From Gemmatimonadaceae bacterium (GTDB lineage Bacteria > Gemmatimonadota > Gemmatimonadetes > Gemmatimonadales > Gemmatimonadaceae): 64,000 nucleotides of DNA. The notes below the pieces were generated by a model. The model had not been told where the DNA came from. It saw only the letters and a program-made list of their open reading frames with translations, and searched no databases. Made by a program: the position numbers and the translations under genes. This document shows, piece after piece, positions 37,501 through 45,021 of this stretch. The stretch lies in the NCBI GenBank assembly GCA_016742275.1, contig JACVCD010000006.1:1-64000 (forward strand). The letters run 5' to 3'. Numbering within the stretch: the stretch's first letter is position 1; each line of letters starts with the position of its first letter.

Positions 37501-38917
37501 CGGCGGCGCGGATGGCGAACTCGCGCGCAACTCGCGCTTCGCGAAGCGCGGGAGTGCGATATACCGGCGCATCGAGGTTCTTGATCACCAGCGCGTCGGC
37601 CAACGGATAGGCATGCTTTGCACCCGATGCTTCGAGCGCGAACAGCAGCAGTTGTAGTTGCGCCTCTTCACCGTGGGGGTCGGTCTGGCCCTCGGCGTGT
37701 GCCGGCAGATGCCAGACATCGGCCGGAAGTTCCTGTACCAATTGGCGGAGGAGCGGCGCGCGCACGGCCAGTGGGGCGAACTCTCCGATCAGTGCAGGCA
37801 GCGCACGAAATCCGCGCTGAGCCCACAGGGCAGGGGGAAAGGACGCCTGCGGCCATGCCGGTGTGCGTGGCTCCGTGAGGCACGCGCCGTAGGTCGCCCA
37901 TACATCGGGGTGTTCGCCAAATACGTGGGCCAGGCGCGAGAGCGCTCCGGGGTGGGCCAGACGTTCATGCACCAGCAGCGGGACGATCACATCGTCCGCG
38001 CCAAGCGAAATGTCCGTGAAAGACCCCGATACCAATGCGGCAATCGCGTTCGCATTCTCGGACGTACCCGACGCAGCGGCTCGCAACAGGATGCGCGAAT
38101 CGTCCTGCGCCGCCTTGGTCAGCAGGCGACGGGTCTTGTCCTGCGTGGTGTGGTCTTGGACCACGACCACGAAGTTGGCGTACCGCTGTTCGCGGAGCGC
38201 CGAAAGAAATGCAGGCAGCTGTTTCTGGTCGTCGTCGCACACCCGTGTGGTGAGCACAAACCGTTCACGCCAGCTGCCGCCCTGCGCCTTGTTGCGCGGA
38301 GAGTGCTGGCCCGGACCGCGGCAGGTGAACACCAGGCAGTCATCGATGGCACCCTCCACCGGATGCCGCGTCCAGTAGTCGCGGTCCTCGCTTGGCGGAT
38401 CATTCCAGGTCGCTGTCAGTGCGTCGCGCCGCGCCATCGTGTTCGGCGTGAGCGGATGATGAGCAAGTGTCGCCTGACCAGTGCAATCGGGGCTAGCCAT
38501 GCCGCAGGTCTGAATACGGCACCGTACGATCGTGAGCCCGAGGTCGAGCGCGCCGGCCAGCTGCGCGATGTACTCCGGCGCGTAGTCATCGTCGTCGTCC
38601 ACGAAAGCCACGTAGTCGCCGCGCGCCAGTTCGAGCCCGTGATTACGCGCAGCACCCTGCCGCCCATGGACGGCAGAAGTGACCACTATCCGCGGGTCGG
38701 CGGGAAGCGCGGCTCGCACCGCCGCTTCGGCTCCCGGCGCCGGGTCGTTGTTGACGATGATCAGTTCGAGCGGCGGGCGTGTCTGCGCATCAAGCAACTG
38801 CCGTGCGGTTTCGGCCAGACAGTGGGTCCGGCGGAATGTGGCCATAACCAGCGTCACCTGACCGGCACCTCGGGGAGGTGTCGAACGGGGCGTCTGATTG
38901 GATTGAGCAGCGGGCAT
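34574..38917 (-). CDS. Large multidomain glycosyltransferase (GT2-like regions plus two GT4-like modules)
   Basis: VTLVMATFRRTHCLAETARQLLDAQTRPPLELIIVNND; VAFVDDDDDYAPEYIAQL; two GT-B modules each ending in a (G)EG(W/F)G.P..EAMASGLP signature. Confidence 0.9.
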   Translation of the reverse strand: MPAAQSNQTPRSTPPRGAGQVTLVMATFRRTHCLAETARQLLDAQTRPPLELIIVNNDPAPGAEAAVRAALPADPRIVVTSAVHGRQGAARNHGLELARGDYVAFVDDDDDYAPEYIAQLAGALDLGLTIVRCRIQTCGMASPDCTGQATLAHHPLTPNTMARRDALTATWNDPPSEDRDYWTRHPVEGAIDDCLVFTCRGPGQHSPRNKAQGGSWRERFVLTTRVCDDDQKQLPAFLSALREQRYANFVVVVQDHTTQDKTRRLLTKAAQDDSRILLRAAASGTSENANAIAALVSGSFTDISLGADDVIVPLLVHERLAHPGALSRLAHVFGEHPDVWATYGACLTEPRTPAWPQASFPPALWAQRGFRALPALIGEFAPLAVRAPLLRQLVQELPADVWHLPAHAEGQTDPHGEEAQLQLLLFALEASGAKHAYPLADALVIKNLDAPVYRTPALREARVAREFAIRAAAPAPVIETLNTVPPAGIASAVNASVVVASAAIAPAVNSSTVPPIAPVLWAGPFYDPSGYGSEARGFVQALDRRGTSPVLRRVGNSSERFRAALDPALRDRFDVMLAQPDPSTSISVLHLPPSFLERVVGAEYMIARTMFETDGLPAAMVARCNQMDELWLPSAFNEQTFRKAGVRTHIQRIPGAIDSTRFSPDHAPYVVPGARGTVYLSTIEWKPRKGWQTLVQAWADAFTAQDDVCLVFRSSVPGNADRDHAPAINREIDAFLATIGRQRADIAPILVIGHPLSDADIPRLYTAASAYVVASSGEGWGYPYMEAMASGLPTIATRWSANLEFMHDENSLLCDVDTLIPAVDSYVGDLAGQRWAKPSTRHLTELLRVVVDDRARANAIGARAREDMVTQWTWDRVGSLVQERLEELSKRPSLAAAVVAPSPVSVPPVSGPVVRWEGPFFTHSSLGVVNREIGSALLTEGRVTLVPRPTYRHDFVPDVSAPGTPHIALAARMGIQAPTPAAVHVGHQWPPVFHAPAEGAWVLMQPWEYGGLPGEWIPIIRDQADEMWVYCSWQRECAIESGVPADKVSIVPLGVDVSRYTPDGVRYPLRTRKRTKLLAVGGIIPRKGMDVLVQTYLRTFTKDDDVCLVIKGLSSRWAYHGNQGQKDFAELPALVEATGGPEIEFIGDTLDDDAVASLYRACDVFVAPFRGEGFGLPIAEAMASGLPVVVTNVGPMLDLCDEHSAYLLPYTPAVVPPHVVGVEPGRMEFSWAEPDVTVLAERMRHVVANPEEARAIGARARERMVSQFQYSVGARAARARLLALSKRAPVRFAASHVFTPAGPSYPLDQPRGTVLLFQPNWHDGDWRDVVRTCFLAFTADDDVSLVLTLDPAQGVSSEQVAEQLATLRTELGVADEQAMDVLLVPDEITEEFVASLFRSADHVLIAPRDVASHARAAAMQVPVVSHLALSGLRAIALQPHTADVSAG

Positions 38918-39005
38918 GTCGGCAGGTGCTGAACGGCAGTGTCAGAAAGCGGGTAAAGCAGTCGTATGAGACCAAGCAAAACCCATGCCGCAGTCGTTCG
39001 CACGT

Positions 39006-39033
39006 AATGCGTTGAAAATCAACAACTTGAATA
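39006..39033 (-). promoter_or_regulatory. Copy 2 of the shared AT-rich motif upstream of the 1447-aa glycosyltransferase
   Basis: AATGCGTTGAAAATCAACAACTTGAATA; GTTGA-AAA-TCAAC palindrome; about 100 nt upstream of the start. Confidence 0.5.
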
Positions 39034-39101
39034 ATAATAGCGAATCTGTTTTCTCAATCGACTTTGCCTGATGCCGTTACACGCTAGGCAGAACGTGCCG
39101 C

Positions 39102-40544
39102 CTAGGTGCCAAGTAGAGCCTGCAATTCGGGGAGTACGCTGGCCCAGCTGGCAGGTGAGGCCTCCCGCACGAGTCGCGCAGACGGGTAGAGCGGTGTCCG
39201 GTCACCTGACCCCCCCCATCGCCAGTCCGGCGTGTACGGCAGCAGCACATGCACCGGAATTCCCATGGCGCCTGCCAGGTGCGCACCTGCCGTATCAACG
39301 GAAACTATCGCATCCAATTGCGACATAAATAGAGCAGTATTAAGCCATTCATGAGATAGAGAAGGATTCTCTCCGGTAAACCCTTTAGGCGGATTTCTGT
39401 CGGGCAACAGCCAGACCCAGTCGATTCCCGGGATCGCGAGAATAGCCTCGACTGTCGCCTCGTCGAGGTCGCGCAGGTTGGTTGCCAGGAAGCTCGGATT
39501 GCCAGCGGCTATCAGCCCAACTCGGCCCCTACCACCAAGGCCAGCTCTCAACCCATCGGCAGGCTTGGAGTCATTGTCTATTCGAATGTATGGCGCGGAA
39601 AAATCGCTTTCTGATAAATCACCAAGGCGCCATGGAAGAGACAATAAAGGAACACATAGCTCCTGTTTCGCTCCAGTTCCTGCGGCAATCGCAGAATATC
39701 CAGCCGCGGCCAGCAGCGACACGGCCGCTTCCGGTGCTTCCACCACGACAGACCCTGCGCCACGCTCGCTCAGTAGCGGCACATACCGCACAAAATGAAA
39801 GAGGTCGCCGATCCCCTGTTCCATGACCACCCGAATGGATCGACCATCCAGCGGCTCGCCGCGCCACCAGCTGCTGCCAGCCGGCAGCGCGGGCAGACCG
39901 CGGTGTTCAAAATCTTCCCACCCCTGACGCGACGGACCGCGAATGAGTCGGGTCAGTGCCCGCTGCATGCGCGTGGGTGAGTGCAGCGGTCGCACCGCTT
40001 CCGCCTTCTTGAGCCATTGCAGCGCATCGTCAAATCGCAGCTGCGCGTGGCGGACCTGCGCGGCGGTCAGGAGCAACGCCGGATTCTTCTTGTCGCGACT
40101 CACCGCCTGATCGGCCAGGCGCCACGCCTCATCCAGCGCCCCAAGCGCTCGGTGCGCTGACGCCATGGCGCCGAGCAGCGCCGGATTGCCAGGACGAAGG
40201 CGCGCGGTCACGGAAAAACAGGCGAGCGCCAGATCCGGTGCCCCCACATCGAGACACATCGCGCCCACTTCATAGGATGTGGTGTCGGACAATGTGCTCA
40301 GATCGGTCAGCCGTACGGCGCGGCCAAGCACCTCACGTGCCCGGTGCCGGCTTCCCGCGGTCTGCCAGGCCACGGCAGCCATTCTGGCGATTGCGAGATC
40401 CGCCGGTACGAGATCGGCTGCCGCCTGCAGCGACCGCGCGGCTTCACTGTGCTGGCCTGCCGTCACGGCCTGTTCGCCGGCTACGAGATGCTCCGAAAGC
40501 TGGGCCGATTGCGAAATGGACAGTCCAGAAAACGCGTTACTCAC
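39102..40544 (-). CDS. TPR-containing glycosyltransferase (TPR + GT-B, FlmG-like architecture)
   Basis: N-terminal TPR-like repeats (VAGEQAVTAGQHSEAARSLQAAADLVPADL...); C-terminal QGIGDLFHFVRYVPLLSERGAGSVVVEAP, VSVDTAGAHLAGAMGIPVHVLLPYTPDWRWG; divergent from flagellin. Confidence 0.85.
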   Translation of the reverse strand: MSNAFSGLSISQSAQLSEHLVAGEQAVTAGQHSEAARSLQAAADLVPADLAIARMAAVAWQTAGSRHRAREVLGRAVRLTDLSTLSDTTSYEVGAMCLDVGAPDLALACFSVTARLRPGNPALLGAMASAHRALGALDEAWRLADQAVSRDKKNPALLLTAAQVRHAQLRFDDALQWLKKAEAVRPLHSPTRMQRALTRLIRGPSRQGWEDFEHRGLPALPAGSSWWRGEPLDGRSIRVVMEQGIGDLFHFVRYVPLLSERGAGSVVVEAPEAAVSLLAAAGYSAIAAGTGAKQELCVPLLSLPWRLGDLSESDFSAPYIRIDNDSKPADGLRAGLGGRGRVGLIAAGNPSFLATNLRDLDEATVEAILAIPGIDWVWLLPDRNPPKGFTGENPSLSHEWLNTALFMSQLDAIVSVDTAGAHLAGAMGIPVHVLLPYTPDWRWGGSGDRTPLYPSARLVREASPASWASVLPELQALLGT

Positions 40545-40713
40545 CGCTCACTCTCCCGTCATGTGACGTGCCATGTGACGTGTCACGTGACGGATTGGGC
40601 CACGGCTGTACCAGCTGTGCCGCCTGTGTGAGGGACTGTGCCAAATCATCTGACGAAAAACAAATCGCTCTCAAGTTCTGATGGGCGGAGACGACACTGA
40701 GAACTGACCGCGC

Positions 40714-40721
40714 TCCGATAG
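40714..40721 (+). promoter_or_regulatory. Putative sigma-28 -10 element (TCCGATAG) for flagellin; -35 weak
   Basis: Same CCGATA core as upstream of flgL, flgM and cheA; TSS predicted near 40728. Confidence 0.4.
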
Positions 40722-40732
40722 TCGGAAGCGGA

Positions 40733-40748
40733 GAGGCACGGATGCCTC
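40733..40748 (+). promoter_or_regulatory. Flagellin 5' leader hairpin GAGGCA-CGGA-TGCCTC exposing a CsrA-type GGA (CACGGATG)
   Basis: 6-bp perfect stem, CGGA tetraloop; CACGGATG at 40737-40744 fits CANGGANG. Confidence 0.6.
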
Positions 40749-40759
40749 AGATACAACAT

Positions 40760-40767
40760 CACGGAGG
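40760..40767 (+). promoter_or_regulatory. Second CsrA-type site (CACGGAGG) overlapping the flagellin Shine-Dalgarno
   Basis: Fits CANGGANG; contains the GGAGG Shine-Dalgarno; ATG at 40776. Confidence 0.55.
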
Positions 40768-40775
40768 ATAGAATC

Positions 40776-41528
40776 ATGCGTATCAACACCAACGTCGGCG
40801 CTCTTACCGCTTCACGTAACGCGTTCGTGAACAACATGGCCACCGAGTCCAGCATGCGTAAGCTGAGCTCGGGTCTGCGTATCAGCCGCGCGGCTGACGA
40901 CGCGGCCGGTCTTGCCATCGCGAACAAGCTGCGCGCTCAGCATCGTGGTCTCGCCGCTGCGGCGACCAACGCCGAGCAGGGTAACGCCATGTTGCAGATC
41001 GCCGAAGGTGCCGCCCAGACCATCGAGCGCATCATCGAGCGTCAGAAGGAACTGCTGGTGCAGGCGGCTTCGGGTCAGAACGCCACTGTGTCCGGCACGT
41101 TGACCACGGAAGTCTCGACGCTGAACTCGGAAATCACGCGTATCCGCGGCGCTGCGACCTTCCAGGGCACGAACGTCTTCGCCAGCCACTCGTTCGCGGT
41201 GGATGACACGGGCGCCACGTTCTCGGTCGACGCGAGCTACACGGCTGCGACGAACCCGACCTCGGTTTCGGCTGCAGACACGAACCTCACGGCTGTCAAC
41301 ACGACGCTGGCCGCGATCGGTGCTGGTCAGAACCGTCTCGACTACACGGTGCAGAACCTCAAGTCGGCGGTCGTGAATGTGAAGGCGGCCGAGTCGACGA
41401 TCCGCGATGTCGACATGGCTGAAGAAATGGCCAACTTCACGAAGAACAACATCCTGACGCAGGCGGCACAGGCGATGCTGTCGCAGGCGAACCAGGGTGC
41501 CCAGAGCGTGCTGAGCATCCTCCGCTAA
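40776..41528 (+). CDS. fliC: Flagellin (short, 250 aa)
   Basis: MRINTNVGALTASRNAFVNNMATESSMRKLSSGLRISRAADDAAGLAIANKLRAQHRGL; C-terminus MANFTKNNILTQAAQAMLSQANQGAQSVLSILR. Confidence 0.97.
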   Translation: MRINTNVGALTASRNAFVNNMATESSMRKLSSGLRISRAADDAAGLAIANKLRAQHRGLAAAATNAEQGNAMLQIAEGAAQTIERIIERQKELLVQAASGQNATVSGTLTTEVSTLNSEITRIRGAATFQGTNVFASHSFAVDDTGATFSVDASYTAATNPTSVSAADTNLTAVNTTLAAIGAGQNRLDYTVQNLKSAVVNVKAAESTIRDVDMAEEMANFTKNNILTQAAQAMLSQANQGAQSVLSILR

Positions 41529-41562
41529 TAGCGGAACGGCACACGTCTGAAATCGTGATACA

Positions 41563-41594
41563 CCCCGGGGTCGGCGTAACAGCCGGCCCCGGGG
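41563..41594 (+). terminator. Strong 13-bp stem-loop between flagellin and fliD
   Basis: CCCCGGGGTCGGC-GTAACA-GCCGGCCCCGGGG (one G:U); no U-tract, so attenuator/3'-stabiliser rather than a classical terminator. Confidence 0.65.
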
Positions 41595-41637
41595 ATTGGC
41601 CTTAGCCGGACGAAACAGCGTCCTGAGGAAGGACACC

Positions 41638-43689
41638 ATGACCACCCCGTTGAATTTTGGCGGCTTGAGCAGCGGCGTTCAGTGGAACGACATCGTCGAT
41701 ACGACGATCAAGGCCCTGGAAGCACGCAGTGTCACGCCGATCACCGATCGCATCACGCTTCGCAACAAACAAAAAGAAGCGTGGACCAAACTGCAGACGC
41801 TTGTCGAGACGCTGAATACCGCAGCGCTCGGTGTGCGGCGCGCCGGCTTTGGTGGCTATGCCGCCACGGTTCCGACGAGTCCTACCAGTGGACGCAGTTT
41901 GCTCACGGCCGCGGCCAGCAGTTCGGCCACGCCCGGGCGCTATCGCGTAGAAGTGGTTCAACTCGCCGACACCGCCAAGGTGGCCGGCGCTTCGGTTGCC
42001 GATACCTCAGCCGCTCGAAATCTGAGCGGCACGTTCGCTGTAAATGGTACCAACATCGCGATTGACGCCGCGGATTCGCTGGCCGGCATTCGCGACAAGA
42101 TCAATGCAGCCAACACCGGCGTCACCGCCTCTATCGTCTCTGAAGGCGGGACGGCGGGGCGTTTGGTATTGACCGGAAATACACCGGGTGCCACTGGCAT
42201 CTCGGTGACCGACGGAACGGGAGCACTCGGACGCGAACTCGGCTTCCTCGACTCGCGCTCCAAGCCCGTTTCCTCGGCAACCATGTCCGCCGCAGCGGCG
42301 CTGGGACTCGCGGTCTATCCGCCCCCGGCTACCATCCGCGTCGGCAATGTCACGGTTTCGGCAGATCTCGAAAACGAATCCATCGCCACCATTGCCGCCA
42401 AGATCAATGCGGCCGGTGGCTCGGCTTCGGTCGAGCAGGAACAGTACGGTGATGAAACACGCTACCGCCTCGTGACCGACGGCAATGTGTCGGCCGTGGG
42501 TGGTGATGCCAATTCGCAGGCCGTCATCGATGCCCTGGGCATGGCGGCTGGATCGTACGGCAGCATTCGTCACACCGTACAGTCGGCAGCATTCACGGAT
42601 GGTGCCGACGCAGCCGTTACGTCGGCTACGTCACTGACGGCCCTCAAGGTGAATGGCGCGTCGGCGAGTCTGGTCGCTGGTGATGCCATCAATATCCGTG
42701 GCACACGTGGCGATGGAACGAGCGTGACGTATGGCATGGTCATCCAGCCGGGTGACACCATGCAGACGTTGCTCGATCGCCTGAATGATGAAACGTCGGG
42801 CTTTGGTTCCGGCACGCGCACGGCCACGGCTTCGCTGGGTCCCGATGGTCGCATTCGTCTGAGCGACGACACCGGTGGCGCTTCGCGTCTCACGTTGTCG
42901 ATGTCGGTCACGCGCGCCGATGGCAGCACCGGCACGTTGGGTACCACTTCCACTTCGGTGGTGGGACGCAGCCGCGAAGTACAGCAGGGCCGCGACGCGA
43001 TCATTCGCGTGGATGGTCAGGAATACACGCGTACCAGCAATACCATTGCTGACGCGATCAATGGCGTAACGCTCAATCTGCAGACCGCCGAACCGGGTTC
43101 GTTCATCGACATCGAAGTCGCGCGCGATGAAAAGGCAGCGGTGGATGCCGCGAAGAAACTTGCCGACGGCTACAACGCCATCAAGGATTTCTTCGACGAA
43201 CAGCGCCAGCCGGATGCGCCGCTGTATTCTGACGGTTCGCTGCGCCGGGTGATGAACACGTTCACCGAGGCGCTGCGCACGCAGACCCCGGCCAATGGGA
43301 CGTACACCAGCGCGACACTCGCCGGCCTGGTACTCGACCGCAATGGCAAGCTCACGTTCAATGAGGACGTGTTCAAGAAAGCCTATGCGGACAAGCCAAA
43401 GGAAATCGAAGCGTTGTTCGGCACCGGAGGCCTGGGCAGTGCCTTCGTGACGGCCACCGACAACGCCACGCGCTATGGTGAGGGCGCGATCAGCGTCAAC
43501 ATCAACAACATCATTGAAAACGTTCACTCGCTGAAGTCGAAGGAGACGCTCGCGCAGCGTCGTCTCGAAGATCGTCGTCTGCGGTTGATCGAGCAGTACA
43601 CCCGTATGGAAGAAGCCATGTCGCGCCTGCAGTCGCAGAGCAATTCGCTGATTTCCAGTGTACAGGGACTTCAGGGCGGGCAGCGCTAG
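41638..43689 (+). CDS. fliD: Flagellar filament cap protein FliD (HAP2)
   Basis: MTTPLNFGGLSSGVQWNDIVDTTIKALEARSVTPITDRITLRNKQKEAW; C-terminal RLRLIEQYTRMEEAMSRLQSQSNSLISS. Confidence 0.96.
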   Translation: MTTPLNFGGLSSGVQWNDIVDTTIKALEARSVTPITDRITLRNKQKEAWTKLQTLVETLNTAALGVRRAGFGGYAATVPTSPTSGRSLLTAAASSSATPGRYRVEVVQLADTAKVAGASVADTSAARNLSGTFAVNGTNIAIDAADSLAGIRDKINAANTGVTASIVSEGGTAGRLVLTGNTPGATGISVTDGTGALGRELGFLDSRSKPVSSATMSAAAALGLAVYPPPATIRVGNVTVSADLENESIATIAAKINAAGGSASVEQEQYGDETRYRLVTDGNVSAVGGDANSQAVIDALGMAAGSYGSIRHTVQSAAFTDGADAAVTSATSLTALKVNGASASLVAGDAINIRGTRGDGTSVTYGMVIQPGDTMQTLLDRLNDETSGFGSGTRTATASLGPDGRIRLSDDTGGASRLTLSMSVTRADGSTGTLGTTSTSVVGRSREVQQGRDAIIRVDGQEYTRTSNTIADAINGVTLNLQTAEPGSFIDIEVARDEKAAVDAAKKLADGYNAIKDFFDEQRQPDAPLYSDGSLRRVMNTFTEALRTQTPANGTYTSATLAGLVLDRNGKLTFNEDVFKKAYADKPKEIEALFGTGGLGSAFVTATDNATRYGEGAISVNINNIIENVHSLKSKETLAQRRLEDRRLRLIEQYTRMEEAMSRLQSQSNSLISSVQGLQGGQR

Positions 43690-43757
43690 CCGATACTCAG
43701 TAGGGAAGGGGACAATACCCCGCACGTATCATCTCACCGCTTCCTGCCACACGTCAC

Positions 43758-44156
43758 ATGTCATACGGCACCATGCAGTCCAACTACCGCGAGATGGAGA
43801 TTCATGCCGCCTCGCCCGAGAAGTTGCTCTGCATCGTTTTCGAGCAGTTGGTCGTGAATCTCGAGCGCGCGCGCATCGCCATGGAGCGAAAGGATATCGA
43901 GCTCCGTGTCGTGGCTCTGCGTCGTTCACGGGATCTGGTGACGGAACTCCTTACCACGCTCGACGTGGAAAAGGCTGGTCAGCTCGGCGTCGATCTCGCC
44001 GGCATCTATCAGGTGATGCTGTTCGAACTGGTCGACGTGGGCATGCGTGGTGACCTCAAGGTCATGCGCCAGCTCATCAACATTGCTACGGCATTGCGCG
44101 ACGGATTCGTCGGTGCCGCGCAGCAGTTGGCGTCGCAGCGTCTCAAGACGGCGTGA
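43758..44156 (+). CDS. fliS: Flagellar secretion chaperone FliS
   Basis: YGTMQSNYREMEIHAASPEKLLCIVFEQLVVNLERARIAME; downstream of fliD. Confidence 0.93.
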   Translation: MSYGTMQSNYREMEIHAASPEKLLCIVFEQLVVNLERARIAMERKDIELRVVALRRSRDLVTELLTTLDVEKAGQLGVDLAGIYQVMLFELVDVGMRGDLKVMRQLINIATALRDGFVGAAQQLASQRLKTA

Positions 44157-44644
44157 CGCCGCCGGACTTTCATCAGGCTCTCGTCGCCATGCGCACTGCA
44201 TACGCCGCGTCTCCCGTTTCCGACCGCCGCCGGGCTGCTGCCCGCGAGGCGCTGGCGCTGTGCGCCGGTGCCGATGCATTGGCGCGCGAAGCGGCGACCA
44301 CGGCGTTGGCCGACGAGCACCGTTTGCTGGCCCTGCTCGAGCAGCGGGAAGAAATGTTGCAGGATCTGGCCGAACAGTTGGCCATCCTCAAGTATGAGCG
44401 CCCCACGGCCGATAGTGCGTTGTACGCCGCCACCGAACGGGTGGTGGATGAAGCCGACGCGCTCGTGGCCGAAGTCTGTTCTGCGCTGACCAGCTCGCAT
44501 CAGGTCACGCTGGAACTCGCGGCCAAGGTGGCGCGCCGCACGGAAGAAATCCGGGCGGAGCTCGACGAAGTCCAGCGGACGTCGGTGGCCAGCGCCGGGT
44601 ACGGCGGCTACACCGGACCGCGTCTCGTGGACCGGGTGCGCTAA
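44153..44644 (+). CDS. FlgN/FliT-like helical chaperone (putative)
   Basis: Helical protein (ADEHRLLALLEQREEMLQDLAEQLAIL) overlapping fliS; position-based. Confidence 0.5.
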   Translation: MTPPDFHQALVAMRTAYAASPVSDRRRAAAREALALCAGADALAREAATTALADEHRLLALLEQREEMLQDLAEQLAILKYERPTADSALYAATERVVDEADALVAEVCSALTSSHQVTLELAAKVARRTEEIRAELDEVQRTSVASAGYGGYTGPRLVDRVR

Positions 44645-44660
44645 GCGCTCCGGCTCACGG

Positions 44661-44921
44661 ATGAGACCGGATATGGCGACGGCACCAGAGTTCTTCGGAC
44701 AACTCTTGCAGGAAAAGCTGGACGAACTCGATGCGGCGGCCGCTGAGGAGGCGGCACTCGAAATCGATGAAGTCGAACAGCTGAGGTTACGGGCGGCGCA
44801 CCTGGTGACAGGGCAGGCCGGCCGGACGTGGTCCACCGGGGCCGCGATGCACTACCAGCAGGACCGGGGGGCGCCTGAACCGGCGCCTTCCACCCTCGAT
44901 ATACGCTTTCCGGCTCGCTAA
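44661..44921 (+). CDS. Hypothetical small protein
   Basis: MATAPEFFGQLLQEKLDELDAAAAEEAALEIDEVEQLRLRAAHL; in line with the fliS operon. Confidence 0.5.
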   Translation: MRPDMATAPEFFGQLLQEKLDELDAAAAEEAALEIDEVEQLRLRAAHLVTGQAGRTWSTGAAMHYQQDRGAPEPAPSTLDIRFPAR

Positions 44922-45021
44922 CGGGCGATCGATCGCCTGAAGGACAGCTGGATAGACCCATCGAGATTCTCACGTCGGGCGACAGGGACGTCGCGTTCCA
45001 CTGACAGGAAAGGATCCGAAG

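Noticed and set aside
37658-38932. 424-aa plus-strand ORF antisense to the large glycosyltransferase
   Set aside because: Shadow ORF in GC-rich DNA; opposite strand has GT2 motifs
42631-43725. 364-aa minus-strand ORF antisense to fliD
   Set aside because: Shadow ORF of fliD
44924-44937. Perfect palindrome GGCGATCGATCGCC
   Set aside because: Short GATC-rich palindrome expected by chance in GC-rich DNA and no loop for a terminator
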